From the NCBI GenBank assembly GCA_028278125.1, contig JANQEY010000032.1, positions 1-64,000 on the forward strand: a stretch of 64,000 bases of DNA. The letters are read 5' to 3'. This DNA comes from a bacterium. Lineage in GTDB: Bacteria > Electryoneota > Electryoneia > Electryoneales > Electryoneaceae. The position numbers and the translations under genes are program-made. Shown here one piece after another: positions 1-9,067 of this stretch. The notes under the pieces were generated by a model. That model was given only the letters and a program-made list of their open reading frames with translations, was not told the DNA's origin and ran no database searches. Positions within the stretch are counted from its first letter, which is position 1. Each line of letters opens with the position of its first letter.

Positions 1-1
1 T

Positions 2-352
2 GAAGACCTGAAATTCGCCTGGAAAGTGTCAAAATATGTAAAATCCAATGCCGTTTTATTCGCTCTCAAGGGAAGAACTATGGGTATCGGTGCCGGGCAG
101 ATGAGCCGTGTTGATGCGGTCCGCCTGGCGAGGGTAAAAGCTGATGATTCCAAGTTGGATCTTAAGGGAACAGTACTGGCATCTGACGCGTTTTTCCCGT
201 TTGCCGATGGCCTCGAACAGGCTGCTGAGGCTGGCGCGACAGCTGTGATTCAACCGGGTGGAAGCGTTCGTGACGAGGAAGTTATCGCCGCCGCGAACGA
301 ACACAATATCGCAATGGTCTTTACCGGCAGACGTCATTTCAGGCATGCTTAG
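2..352 (+). CDS. purH: Bifunctional AICAR formyltransferase/IMP cyclohydrolase PurH, C-terminal part (5' end outside window)
   Basis: The frame is already open at base 2 and ends at TAG 350-352, so about 116 C-terminal codons are present and the start lies outside the window. The visible part matches the end of the AICAR formyltransferase domain: [32 protein letters not shown], and the terminal FTGRRHFRH typical of PurH. The enzyme transfers a formyl group from 10-formyl-tetrahydrofolate to AICAR and closes the ring to IMP, the last two steps of de novo purine synthesis in the cytosol. No obvious terminator separates it from mreB. The 245-bp gap that follows is AT-rich, has repeated gaaagtt/aactttc words, and contains no convincing gene. 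Confidence 0.94.
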   Translation, partial: EDLKFAWKVSKYVKSNAVLFALKGRTMGIGAGQMSRVDAVRLARVKADDSKLDLKGTVLASDAFFPFADGLEQAAEAGATAVIQPGGSVRDEEVIAAANEHNIAMVFTGRRHFRHA

Positions 353-597
353 AAGTGTCAGTGTAATTATCTCAAGAAATTATATTGACTCCCGGCCAGT
401 TTGAGTAAAAAGCTCCCGGTGTCAATTGATGAGAAATGTTTTTGTATAAACTTTTAAAATAGAAAGTTAACTTCGAAAGCTTCATTTATTGTTTTATCTT
501 TTTGTACTTTCGTAATAATTGAAACTTTCTTACTTTTAACTTTTCACAACTTAGATCATCTGAATTTAATAAAACCAAAAGTCCCGGGGATAAATTA

Positions 598-1623
598 ATG
601 TCGTTCCTCCAATTCAGCCGCTACTTCGCCAGTGATATTGCCATGGACCTTGGCACTGCCAACACACTGGTGTATGTAAAAGGTCGCGGGATTGTTGTCC
701 GTGAACCTTCTGTTGTAGCAATTCGCAAGGATGATAACCGTGTTATGGCTATTGGACGTGAAGCGCGTAATATGATGGGTAAAACACACGGGCAGATGGA
801 AGTTATCCGTCCAATGCGTCATGGTGTTATTGACGACGATGAAGTAGCCGAGATAATGATCCGCAACCTGCTTCGTCGTGTAACCAAAAACCGGCTGATG
901 AGACCTAAGGCCATTGTCTGTGTTCCTTCCGGGGTAACAAAATCAGAAAAAAGAATTATTCGTGATGCCGCGGAACACGCAGGCTGCCGTGAAGTCCACC
1001 TGATTGCGGAGCCAATGGCTGCCGCACTGGGCGTGGGGCTGCCGGTTGATGAGGCTGTAGGAAGTATGATCATCGATATTGGCGGCGGGACAACCGAAAT
1101 AGCCGTTATCAGCCTTTCCGGTATTGTAACAGATACAAGTATCCGTGTTGGTGGCGATGAAATGGATGATAATATTGTCCAGTTCATGCGCCGTAATTAT
1201 AACCTCCTGATTGGTGACAGGATGGCTGAAGAGATCAAGCAGAAGGTCGGATCAGCCGTTGCCCTCGAGCAGGAGGTAAGCATGATCGCCAAGGGACGTG
1301 ACCTTGTCGCGGGTATTCCCAAGGCGATTGAAATCAACTCCGTTGAAATTCGTGAAGCTATCGCTGAACCTGTCGCGCAGATTGTTGACGCTGTTAAGCT
1401 ATCATTGGAAAAAACACCTCCGATGCTTGCGGCGGATATTCGTGACAGGGGCATAATCCTTACGGGTGGAGGTGCTATCCTCAAGGGACTGGACCAGAGA
1501 CTACGTGAAGAGACAAGCTTGCCGATCAGCCTTGCGGAAGATCCTTTAACCTGTGTCGTCAGGGGAACCGGTGTCGTACTAGACCACTTTGAAAGGTATG
1601 AGGCCGTCTTATTAAAGAACTAA
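598..1623 (+). CDS. mreB: Rod shape-determining protein MreB (bacterial actin)
   Basis: The 341-residue product has the usual MreB length. It shows the actin-fold ATP-binding signatures: phosphate-1 loop DLGTANTLVYV near residue 17, phosphate-2 loop IDIGGGTTEIAVIS near residue 160, and the adenosine motif LTGGGAILKG near residue 288. MreB polymerises on the inner face of the cytoplasmic membrane and directs the lateral wall-synthesis complex. The gene opens a rod-shape cluster with mreC (19-bp gap), mreD, mrdA and rodA, all on the same strand, so co-transcription is likely. The upstream region is AT-rich but I could not assign a confident promoter. Identification is secure. Confidence 0.98.
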   Translation: MSFLQFSRYFASDIAMDLGTANTLVYVKGRGIVVREPSVVAIRKDDNRVMAIGREARNMMGKTHGQMEVIRPMRHGVIDDDEVAEIMIRNLLRRVTKNRLMRPKAIVCVPSGVTKSEKRIIRDAAEHAGCREVHLIAEPMAAALGVGLPVDEAVGSMIIDIGGGTTEIAVISLSGIVTDTSIRVGGDEMDDNIVQFMRRNYNLLIGDRMAEEIKQKVGSAVALEQEVSMIAKGRDLVAGIPKAIEINSVEIREAIAEPVAQIVDAVKLSLEKTPPMLAADIRDRGIILTGGGAILKGLDQRLREETSLPISLAEDPLTCVVRGTGVVLDHFERYEAVLLKN

Positions 1624-1642
1624 CTCCTCCCAGTAATATCAC

Positions 1643-2461
1643 ATGAACCTTCTGGTTCTACTATCCAGGGGTAGAGACCTTGTAGCATTGGTCGTCGCCC
1701 TGATTATTTCATTAATGATGATGAATTCATCATCACACCCTTCTGCAGAACGGTTTCGTTTTGGCATCGGTCGAGTTGTATCCATTGTTGCCGGGCCATT
1801 AATGTTTGTTCCTAAAACTGTTACTGTCTGGGGAGAAAACGCTGAACTCCGTGCAGAAGTAGCCCGTTTAAAGGGTGAACGGGACAACTGGCGGGACGCT
1901 CTCCTGGAAAACATCAGGCTGCGAAAACTGCTTGGGCTTCGTGATCAGCCGCATTTTTATTACCTCGCTGCCGATGTTATAGCCCGTAATCCGTCAGTAA
2001 ACATGTCATCCCTCCTGCTGAACAAAGGTACCCGGGACAGTGTAAAAGCAGGACAGGCTGTTATTACATCTGAAGGACTTGCGGGTGTGATTCATCATGC
2101 GGGTGCCACAAGTTCAATCGCGCAACTAGGTGTAGATCCCAATTTCGCCGCAAGTGTCCGGGTGGAACGAAGCCGGGTTGACGGGATCCTGCGATGGTAC
2201 AAGGGCGCCACATTTATGCTCGACGGTATTTCCAAAAACCAGGACGTTAAACCCGGCGACCGGATTGTAACCTCGGGACTGGGCGAGCTGATCCCGGCAG
2301 GTTTGGCTGTTGGCGTGGTCACCTCTGCCGAATCCTCAGAAAACGATATCTTCCTGAATGTTCGACTGAAGCCATATGTCCATTTTGCCCGGATGGAGGA
2401 AGTTTTTGTCCTGATGGAGAGGGCTCCCATCGATTCAACGGAGGGAGAAGAATTGCAATGA
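1643..2461 (+). CDS. mreC: Rod shape-determining protein MreC
   Basis: The 272-residue protein has one N-terminal membrane segment (about residues 12-30), a helical coiled-coil stretch rich in Glu/Arg/Leu (about 65-95), and a periplasmic beta-rich domain with the MreC features VIARNPS, DSVKAGQAVIT, GLAGVIHHAGATSS and GDRIVTSGLGELIPAG. MreC forms the periplasmic scaffold that activates PBP2-RodA. Its last codons overlap the mreD start by four bases (ATGA at 2458-2461), indicating translational coupling. Length and gene order are those of canonical mreBCD loci. Confidence 0.96.
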   Translation: MNLLVLLSRGRDLVALVVALIISLMMMNSSSHPSAERFRFGIGRVVSIVAGPLMFVPKTVTVWGENAELRAEVARLKGERDNWRDALLENIRLRKLLGLRDQPHFYYLAADVIARNPSVNMSSLLLNKGTRDSVKAGQAVITSEGLAGVIHHAGATSSIAQLGVDPNFAASVRVERSRVDGILRWYKGATFMLDGISKNQDVKPGDRIVTSGLGELIPAGLAVGVVTSAESSENDIFLNVRLKPYVHFARMEEVFVLMERAPIDSTEGEELQ

Positions 2462-2943
2462 AACTTAGAACTCCATTGATCATCATGGGTATCGCAATTG
2501 TTCTCCAAAGCACAATCGTTCCATACCTTGCGATAAAATGGTTCAGGCCTGATCTACCTTTGCTTGTACTGATATACATTGCTGCACGGCGGGGTCCTTT
2601 CGAGGGGATTTTGATTGGTTTCCTGGCTGGAATCCTGGTGGATTCGTTCAGTGTTGGTTTCTTTGGGTTATCCAGCTTCTGTTATAGCGTATCCGGCTTT
2701 GTTACTGGAAGGTTGTTTTATTCAGATGTTCCGTTACCCCTTGGAAGATGGATGCTTGCATGTGGTGCTGGTGTGTTAATCTACGCCGTGCTGTTTTCGT
2801 ATTTCTATTCACTTAATACAGCTCCTTCCTTTCTGTCCATGTTATTTACCCATGTTTTCCCTGTTACTCTGTATACCTGGGCGCTGGGAGCTATCTGGGC
2901 CATCAGCCCGTTGTATGAAAAACGTGGACAGGTAAAAATATAA
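2458..2943 (+). CDS. mreD: Rod shape-determining protein MreD
   Basis: The 161-residue, very hydrophobic protein has five to six predicted membrane segments, consistent with MreD. Recognisable stretches are FRPDLPLLVLIYIAARRGPFEG near the N-terminus and GFLAGILVDSFSVGFFGLSS in the middle. MreD is an inner-membrane component of the elongasome that modulates MreC-PBP2 contact. It begins inside the mreC stop codon and is followed after 74 bp by mrdA. MreD is poorly conserved, so the assignment rests on size, topology and position between mreC and mrdA as well as on motifs. Confidence 0.93.
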   Translation: MKLRTPLIIMGIAIVLQSTIVPYLAIKWFRPDLPLLVLIYIAARRGPFEGILIGFLAGILVDSFSVGFFGLSSFCYSVSGFVTGRLFYSDVPLPLGRWMLACGAGVLIYAVLFSYFYSLNTAPSFLSMLFTHVFPVTLYTWALGAIWAISPLYEKRGQVKI

Positions 2944-3017
2944 ACCGGGGCTCAATACGAGTCGCAAGAACTTAAATTATTATTTCCCGCAAATCGTAGC
3001 AAGAGGGATCATTTCAA

Positions 3018-4865
3018 ATGAACGAACGGCAGAAATTCAGCCTGGCACGTTTGATACATATCAGCCTGTTTTTTGCCGGCCTGCTTGGATTGCTGATCTT
3101 CCGTCTGTACCGCTTGCAGGTTGTACAGGCAGAAATCTACCTGCGTCAGTCCGAGACTAATCGCGTCAGAGTAATAGAGACTCCACCCATCCGTGGCCTG
3201 ATGTATGACCGGAACGGAAAGCTACTCGTTGATAATTTCCCCTCTTATACGCTTTTCGCAACACCATATGTCATTGACAATAACCAATCAACCAGGGATT
3301 CCCTGCTCAAGCTGACCAATCTTGACAATGATGAATTCGAACACAGATTAAGACGAATCAGGAACAACAAATATACACCAGTCAGGATAATCAGGGATGT
3401 CCCTTTCCAGCTGTATGCTGCACTGGAAGAACGAAAAGCCCATATGCCTGGCATCAGTTTCCAGATCGAACCAAAGAGGGCATACCCATACAGGATCCTG
3501 GCGCATTCACTGGGACACATCGGCGAGTTGAAAGAGGAAAGCGCCAAGCAGTATTCCGGGCACGAACCGGGGGATGTTGTGGGATTAAGCGGATTGGAGA
3601 GAACCTGGAACCAGGAACTGCGTGGTGAAAAGGGCTACAAGTACATAGAGGTTGATGTTGTAGGTAGAATGATCGGGCCACTCCAAGGTGTTGATCCATT
3701 ACCCCCTAAGCCCGGAAAGGACCTTGTACTTACCGTTGATCTTGAGCTTCAGCTCCTCGCTGAAGAATTGCTGAAAGATGAAGCGGGGGCGGCTGTCTGT
3801 ATCGAACCGGCAACTGGTGAAATCCTGGCAATCGCATCTAAACCGGATTATCCACCGGAGACATTTGCAAATGTCTTATCGCCTGAACAATGGCGACAAA
3901 TGCAGGAAGATCCGGCAACCCCCCTTCTGCACCGTGCGGTACAGGGGGCCTATCCACCTGGTTCGATATTCAAAATGGCGGTGCAGTCAACCGGATTTGA
4001 ATGTAAGGAGATCGACACCAACTGGGAGGTAACCTGTAGCGGCGGCCAAATGCTTGGTCGCAGGTGGTTCAAATGCTGGAATAAAACCGGACACGGAAAA
4101 GTTGATCATAAACGTGCGATTGAAGCATCGTGTGACGTGTATTTTTACAACCTTGGATTAAAACTCGGTATCGACCAGTTCCACCAGTATATAGACCGCT
4201 TCCCCTTCGGTCGACGTACGGGAATAGACCTCGTTCACGAATCAACCGGCTTGCTGCCTGACAGGGCATTTTTCGATAAAAGGTTTGGGAAGGATAATTG
4301 GACAGAGGGTATGCTGTTCAACATATCCATCGGGCAGGGGGAAGTGCTCGTAACCCCGATCCAGGCAGCAGCGTATACGGCTGCATTAGCAAATGGCGGC
4401 TGGTGGATTACACCCCATCTTGTCAAAGGTCACCGGGACCTGCAGGGTGAAACTTCGCTCTACCCTCCAAAGGAGCGACATGAAAGCGGATTCAGCGATC
4501 CGGTTATGAAAATCGCCCGGGACAATATGCTGCTGGTCACCGAGGGAATGTATGGAACTGCAGCCTGGCTTTACGATCCAAGAATCCATGTCGCCGGGAA
4601 AACAGGAACAGCACAGAATCCTCATGGTCTGGATCACGCCTGGTTTGTTGCTTTTGCACCATTTGACGATCCGCAAATCGCTGTGGCTGTGATCGTGGAG
4701 CATGGAGAACATGGTTCGACAAGCGCAGCGCCCGTAGCCTTTAAACTGGTCAGGCAATACCTGGGGCTCGATGAAGAAACCTGGCAGAGATACAGGTGGA
4801 AAGTGCTTGCTGAAATTGCCCGCCAGAGAGAGCAGCAGGAGAATCAGCCGGAGGTGCAGGAATGA
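3018..4865 (+). CDS. mrdA: Penicillin-binding protein 2, elongasome transpeptidase
   Basis: The 615-residue class B penicillin-binding protein has an N-terminal membrane anchor (about residues 13-32), a pedestal/dimerisation region (RGLMYDRNGKLLVDN, GLSGLERTWNQELRG) and a C-terminal transpeptidase domain. Catalytic motifs are intact: SIFK with nucleophile Ser316 and Lys319, SCD (in EASCDVYFYN), and KTGT starting at Lys528. It crosslinks peptidoglycan during side-wall growth, paired with the RodA glycosyltransferase. The stop overlaps the rodA start (ATGA, 4862-4865). Size and gene context identify MrdA/PBP2 rather than FtsI. Confidence 0.97.
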   Translation: MNERQKFSLARLIHISLFFAGLLGLLIFRLYRLQVVQAEIYLRQSETNRVRVIETPPIRGLMYDRNGKLLVDNFPSYTLFATPYVIDNNQSTRDSLLKLTNLDNDEFEHRLRRIRNNKYTPVRIIRDVPFQLYAALEERKAHMPGISFQIEPKRAYPYRILAHSLGHIGELKEESAKQYSGHEPGDVVGLSGLERTWNQELRGEKGYKYIEVDVVGRMIGPLQGVDPLPPKPGKDLVLTVDLELQLLAEELLKDEAGAAVCIEPATGEILAIASKPDYPPETFANVLSPEQWRQMQEDPATPLLHRAVQGAYPPGSIFKMAVQSTGFECKEIDTNWEVTCSGGQMLGRRWFKCWNKTGHGKVDHKRAIEASCDVYFYNLGLKLGIDQFHQYIDRFPFGRRTGIDLVHESTGLLPDRAFFDKRFGKDNWTEGMLFNISIGQGEVLVTPIQAAAYTAALANGGWWITPHLVKGHRDLQGETSLYPPKERHESGFSDPVMKIARDNMLLVTEGMYGTAAWLYDPRIHVAGKTGTAQNPHGLDHAWFVAFAPFDDPQIAVAVIVEHGEHGSTSAAPVAFKLVRQYLGLDEETWQRYRWKVLAEIARQREQQENQPEVQE

Positions 4866-6067
4866 AACTGGGACGAAAAGAGATCGAATGGATCGTTCCT
4901 GTAACAACAATCCTGTTGCTGGTTGCCGGATTTGTGTCGTTATACAGTGCGTCGTTGGCTACCGGGGGTGCATTCTTCCAGCGTCAACTGATTTTCCTGA
5001 TCATTGGAACGGGCATGGCGGTGTTTGCAGCATTTATCCCCGATAAAATGATATTCGCTTTTTCATATGTCGGATATGTAATTGTGCTATTGCTACTGGT
5101 GCTGGTGTTGATGGTTGGAACTGGGCCTACAGGAAGGTGGTTGAGCGCGGGTCCGATAAATATACAACCTTCAGAACTGGCGAAGCTGGCTGTAATCCTG
5201 GCGCTGGCTCGTTTTTTATCCGACCGGAGAACAGACCTGTCAAAGGTGAAATATATTCTCTACATGGTTCAGATTGCAGCCATTCCTTTCGCCCTGATCC
5301 TGATAGAACCAGACCTCGGTACTTCCCTGGTAATCCCTGTTATTACCGTTGTGATGGCTTACTGGGCAGGTATTCCATACCTGATTGTTATCCTGGTGGT
5401 GTCGCCCATTGCGGTTATGATAGCCTGTATCAATCCGTATGCCCTGGTCGCCGCAATCGGTGTTCTGCTGATTCTCGGATATTTCGCAGGTATACGGATG
5501 CACCTGGCGATGTTATGGGGTGTGGGGCTTGGAATTATCGGCTGGGTTACCCCAAAATTATGGACACAGTTACAACCTTACCAACGGCAACGTTTGATCA
5601 CCTTTGTCAACCCTGAGTCCGATCCACTGGGATCGGGTTACCAGCTTATTCAGTCAAAGGTAGCCATCGGATCAGGGGAAACGTGGGGGAAGGGTTTTCT
5701 TCACGGCAGCCAGACCCATCGTGGATTTCTGCCTGAACAGCACACTGATTTTATCTTTTCAGTGATCGGGGAAGAATTCGGTTTTGTCGGTGCGGCGATT
5801 ATAATAATGCTGTTTGGCGTTTTAATTGCAAGGCTGTTCTACCTTTCTCGAAAAACACGCTCTCCGTTTTCAAAACTATTTATGGTGGGAACTGCATCCC
5901 TGATCGCCTTCCAGGTAATTGTCAACATTGGAATGACAACCGGCATCATGCCGATTACAGGTTTGCCCCTCCCGCTTGTCAGTTACGGTGGATCAAGCCT
6001 GTTGACTATTCTCGTTCTGCTGGGTTTTGCCACAGGAATGGGCAGCAGGTGGAAGGGTAGAAGCTAA
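4862..6067 (+). CDS. rodA: Rod shape-determining protein RodA (SEDS glycosyltransferase)
   Basis: The 401-residue polytopic SEDS protein has about ten membrane helices. Diagnostic motifs are GRWLSAGPINIQPSELAKL, LIEPDLGTSLV, and near the end FIFSVIGEEFGFVGA and GMTTGIMPITGLPLPLVSYGG. RodA polymerises glycan strands from lipid II and works with PBP2, encoded immediately upstream with a 4-bp overlap. It is the last gene of the mre cluster. A GC-rich hairpin at 6138-6160 follows and probably ends the transcript before the convergent phoU-like gene. RodA is preferred over FtsW because it follows mrdA. Confidence 0.96.
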   Translation: MKLGRKEIEWIVPVTTILLLVAGFVSLYSASLATGGAFFQRQLIFLIIGTGMAVFAAFIPDKMIFAFSYVGYVIVLLLLVLVLMVGTGPTGRWLSAGPINIQPSELAKLAVILALARFLSDRRTDLSKVKYILYMVQIAAIPFALILIEPDLGTSLVIPVITVVMAYWAGIPYLIVILVVSPIAVMIACINPYALVAAIGVLLILGYFAGIRMHLAMLWGVGLGIIGWVTPKLWTQLQPYQRQRLITFVNPESDPLGSGYQLIQSKVAIGSGETWGKGFLHGSQTHRGFLPEQHTDFIFSVIGEEFGFVGAAIIIMLFGVLIARLFYLSRKTRSPFSKLFMVGTASLIAFQVIVNIGMTTGIMPITGLPLPLVSYGGSSLLTILVLLGFATGMGSRWKGRS

Positions 6068-6137
6068 AAATACCTCCTTCTGGGATGTATGCTTCACAGT
6101 ATCTGCTGAATCCCGGGCTATTTTTAATAATAATAAA

Positions 6138-6160
6138 CCCGGTCATCGAAACTGACCGGG
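6138..6160. terminator. Hairpin between convergent rodA and phoU-like gene
   Basis: CCCGGTCA (6138-6145) and TGACCGGG (6153-6160) form a perfect 8-bp stem around a 7-nt loop. It lies between the stops of two converging genes and has AT-rich flanks, so it may stop transcription in both directions. It closely resembles hairpins at 10530 and 20813. No long T-run follows directly. Confidence 0.55.
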
Positions 6161-6193
6161 CCACACCAAAAAACTCGTTATTTAAAAAACTGC

Positions 6194-6853
6194 TTAAGAT
6201 GTCCTGAATCCCAGGTTTTCGAAGGTATTGACGATCCCGGAAGCGGCATTAGTAATGTGTGCGCTGATTCTTTTCAGATAGCGTGTATAAAGAGCTATCG
6301 AAACAGATTCGCCGCATGGAATTTCCGGATTACTGCCCTTCGAAAGTGAAGAGATGATATTGTCGCAAATCGGGTTGATCTCCTGGTGCTCTTTCATCAG
6401 GGAAAATGCCAGGTCGTCGTCCGATTCTTCGAACGCTTTGATCAGTGATGAAAACCTGTCCCTGATGTTGGCTTCGACCTTGTTAATGTCTTCCTCAAAG
6501 ATAAAATAATCGATGGGATGTTTATGGTCTTTTGCGAGATCCATCATATTCTTGATATAATCACCGATACGTTCGATATCAATAATAATACTTACGATCA
6601 TCAATCCGAAGACGATATCTCGTGATGCAGAAGTAGCAAGGTGTGCTACAACTTTACGACGAACCTCTCTCTGGTATTCATTAATCTGCTGGTCTTTTTC
6701 GTATACGTCTATCTCGCCTTCCACGTTATGCCTCAGTGAATTAGAGGCCGTCTCGAACATGTCCAGCTCTGTTTTTAACATGTTTATTGATAAATCGTAC
6801 GCTTGTTGAAGGAGGTCCTGCCTCTTGAATATTTCAACTAGTAACCTGAGCAT
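6194..6853 (-). CDS. PhoU-domain protein paired with a Na/Pi cotransporter
   Basis: The 219-residue, almost wholly helical protein has repeated heptad-like stretches typical of a PhoU domain. One is DIVFGLMIVSIIIDIERIGDYIKNM, whose acidic/Arg pattern (ERIGD) resembles the E/DxxxD metal-cluster motif of PhoU proteins. It starts 3 bp after the Na/Pi cotransporter gene, so the two are surely co-transcribed. In many bacteria PhoU domains are fused to or encoded next to NptA-type transporters. The likely role is cytoplasmic control of phosphate uptake. The classical PhoU of the Pst system is less likely because no pst genes are near. Confidence 0.82.
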   Translation of the reverse strand: MLRLLVEIFKRQDLLQQAYDLSINMLKTELDMFETASNSLRHNVEGEIDVYEKDQQINEYQREVRRKVVAHLATSASRDIVFGLMIVSIIIDIERIGDYIKNMMDLAKDHKHPIDYFIFEEDINKVEANIRDRFSSLIKAFEESDDDLAFSLMKEHQEINPICDNIISSLSKGSNPEIPCGESVSIALYTRYLKRISAHITNAASGIVNTFENLGFRTS

Positions 6854-6856
6854 TTA

Positions 6857-7954
6857 TCACCCCACAATCTTTATTAAAGCCAATGGAATTATTATAAATA
6901 CAAGGAGAACAATCGCAACGGGTATCAACCTGTTTTTTACGGCCAGCGCCGCCAGTCTTTCAGCAATATATATCGGAATCCTCTTCAAGGGAAGGAAGAG
7001 TAGTATGCCAAATATGTTGAAAATCAGGTGAGCAAACGCTACCGCAACAGCTGTTGAGCTTTCCGTCACCAGCGAAGCCAGTAGAGCGGTAATTGTTGTG
7101 CCTATATTCGCGCCAAGTGTATACGGGAATATCTGGGCAATACTCAGCACACCCGCACCCGCAAGGGGGATAACCAGCGATGTTGTAACAGAGCTGCTCT
7201 GGACAATCGCCGTAAATACCATTCCGAAAAAGAGCCCGATCAGTGGTGTGCGGAAAATAATCTTATCGAAGAAAACACTCAGTTTATCCAGAACTAATGA
7301 CTTCATAACAACAACGATGAAACGCAAAGCAACAAAGAGGAAAACCAGGGATATTGCTACCACAACCCAGCCGTTCTGAATTAGATCAACAAGAACACCG
7401 ACAACCGGCTTGACGATAAACTTCAAAGGACTGACAAACTGGAATCCGCCCCCTTTTTCAAAGAAAGTTTCCAGCAAAGTAGCAGAATGGCCGATTATAT
7501 TAAATTTTAATTGGAGCGGGAAAAAGATCAGCACCGTCAAAAAATTAAAAGTATCGTGCACAACCGCGGCTCCGTAAGCCTTCTGGAATTCCACATTTGA
7601 TTTTACATGCCCGAAGGAGACAATGGTGTTGGTAATGCTCGTCCCGATGTTTGCTCCCATAATAATCGGAATTGCCTGTGGAAGGGTAAACATCCCACCA
7701 CCAACCAGACCAACTACAATAGAGGTTGTCGTTGACGAACTCTGAATAATACTTGTCGCCAGGATACCAATAAACAGACCGATAAATGCACTGTTCGTAC
7801 CAGCGATAAAATCCTTGATGAACTCTTTCCCGATCAATTTCAAACCCGATCCCATCAGGCTGATACTTACAAGGAAGAGGTACACCAGGAAAATCAGGAG
7901 GATAATTCTCCACCATGATCTGCTGGTACTTTTTGAGGATAGTGTTGTGTCCAA
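6857..7954 (-). CDS. Na+/phosphate cotransporter family protein (NptA/PNaS type)
   Basis: The 365-residue membrane protein has about nine hydrophobic segments and two inverted copies of the QSSS signature that defines sodium-phosphate cotransporters: ATSIIQSSSTTTSIVVGLVG near residue 65 and FTAIVQSSSVTTSLVIPLAG near residue 255. Each is followed by a GANIGT element. The family couples Na+ influx to inorganic phosphate import. The C-terminal PhoU domain found in longer homologues is here a separate gene just downstream. The gene diverges from hslVU across a 549-bp intergenic region. Confidence 0.9.
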   Translation of the reverse strand: MDTTLSSKSTSRSWWRIILLIFLVYLFLVSISLMGSGLKLIGKEFIKDFIAGTNSAFIGLFIGILATSIIQSSSTTTSIVVGLVGGGMFTLPQAIPIIMGANIGTSITNTIVSFGHVKSNVEFQKAYGAAVVHDTFNFLTVLIFFPLQLKFNIIGHSATLLETFFEKGGGFQFVSPLKFIVKPVVGVLVDLIQNGWVVVAISLVFLFVALRFIVVVMKSLVLDKLSVFFDKIIFRTPLIGLFFGMVFTAIVQSSSVTTSLVIPLAGAGVLSIAQIFPYTLGANIGTTITALLASLVTESSTAVAVAFAHLIFNIFGILLFLPLKRIPIYIAERLAALAVKNRLIPVAIVLLVFIIIPLALIKIVG

Positions 7955-8333
7955 ATCTCCCCCAGGGAGTTAATCCAAGTTGTTGAAGTTTTAATCAATT
8001 CCACAAAACTTTTAGCGACAACCGGATCATTTCCTCCGGCATGCTGAAGATAAGTGAATGAACGTTAAAAATGCTAAAGCAAGAAGGTCAAGAATTATTT
8101 AGTGCTCTTGGAAACACAATCTGAGCCTAATTGCTTGTAATACAACAAAATCTGTCCTGTCGATCTAAATTGCTACAAATTTGCGTTATTTATGAATATT
8201 TTGTTAGGATTGTGTTAGAATTCGACATTTTAAAGAATGAGGGAGCTTAGTCTTTCGATCAGAACAAAACCATTGTGTCCTGATTAATGCCCTTATTTTT
8301 CTCTGTTTATCTGCAGCCATTTGTTCTTTTATC

Positions 8334-8362
8334 TTGACAGCAAAGAGCATTTCGCCTACCTT
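8334..8362 (+). promoter_or_regulatory. Candidate sigma-70-type promoter for hslVU
   Basis: A perfect -35 TTGACA (8334-8339) is followed after 17 bp by TACCTT (8357-8362), a weak -10. An alternative TACAAT lies slightly further right but at a poor spacing. Transcription would start near 8370, giving a leader of about 135 nt that contains the hairpin at 8380-8419. Confidence 0.45.
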
Positions 8363-8379
8363 ACAATTGCTTCCAGGGG

Positions 8380-8419
8380 CGCCCGGGTTTTGAGCGAAAC
8401 AAGCTCGATTTCCCGGGCG
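8380..8419 (+). promoter_or_regulatory. 5'-UTR stem-loop upstream of hslV
   Basis: CGCCCGGG (8380-8387) pairs with CCCGGGCG (8412-8419). Inside, GAGC (8392-8395) can pair with GCTC (8403-8406) around GAAACAA. There is no T-run and no gene end nearby, so a leader structure is likelier than a terminator. Enterobacterial hslVU messages are reported to carry a stabilising 5' hairpin; any functional parallel here is inference. Confidence 0.5.
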
Positions 8420-8503
8420 TGTTGTATATTGGAACTGCATTTTGAATGAATACTGTTTAATTTTGATGGGCTTAAAAGAAATAAAGTTTGCAGGTAAGGT
8501 ATA

Positions 8504-9067
8504 ATGGACTATTCTGCGAAAACGGAAAAACCATATCGCATTAGAAGTACAACTGTTCTGGCTGTCCGCCATAAAGGCAAAAGCGCCATCGGCGCCGACG
8601 GACAGGTAACATTTGACGAGACAATCATCAAGGCCTCAGCGGACAAGCTGCGAAAATTAGGCAGTGGCAACGTTGTTGTCGGATTTGCCGGCAGTGTCGC
8701 TGACGCTTTAACATTGTTCGACAGGTTTGAAGAGAAGTTAAGGGCACACCCCCAGGATGTACGCAGAGCGGCAGTAGAGTTGGCGAAAGATTGGCGAATG
8801 GAGAGAGCGTTACGGCGGTTGGAAGCCCTGCTTGTCGCAGCGACCAGGAAAAACCTGTTCCTGATCGGTGGATCCGGTGACGTCATTGAACCGGACAATG
8901 GAATCCTGGCCGTTGGAAGTGGCGCACCGTACGCCACCGCGGCTGCCCGTGCACTGGTGAGTCACGCAAAGGACATGAGTGCTGTTGAAATTGTTGCCGA
9001 ATCTCTGAAAATTGCCGCGGATATTTGTGTATATACAAACAATGAAATAAGAGTTATTGAGCTGTGA
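8504..9067 (+). CDS. hslV: ATP-dependent protease peptidase subunit HslV (ClpQ)
   Basis: The 187-residue protein is the proteasome-beta-like peptidase of the HslVU complex. The nucleophile should be Thr16 in TTVLAVRHKGKSAIGADGQVT, exposed after removal of a 15-residue leader. Other family blocks are FAGSVADALTLFDRFEEKL and GSGAPYATAAARAL. Twelve subunits form the double-ring chamber that degrades substrates unfolded by HslU. Its TGA overlaps the GTG start of hslU (9064-9067), so the two are translationally coupled. The ATG is preceded by a purine-rich AGGTAAGG sequence. Confidence 0.97.
   Translation: MDYSAKTEKPYRIRSTTVLAVRHKGKSAIGADGQVTFDETIIKASADKLRKLGSGNVVVGFAGSVADALTLFDRFEEKLRAHPQDVRRAAVELAKDWRMERALRRLEALLVAATRKNLFLIGGSGDVIEPDNGILAVGSGAPYATAAARALVSHAKDMSAVEIVAESLKIAADICVYTNNEIRVIEL

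Larger units (their letters stand above)
7955..8503. other. Intergenic region between divergent nptA-like gene and hslVU
   Basis: This 549-bp stretch has no supportable gene. The only long frame, on the minus strand, overlaps the hslV promoter and start and has no coding character. The right part holds a candidate hslVU promoter (8334-8362) and a 5'-UTR hairpin (8380-8419). The left 380 bp is AT-rich and presumably carries the promoter of the phosphate transporter operon, which I could not place. Confidence 0.6.

Noticed and set aside
8204..8572. 122-codon minus-strand ORF upstream of hslV
   Set aside because: It covers the hslVU promoter, hairpin and start codon and lacks coding character; treated as a shadow.
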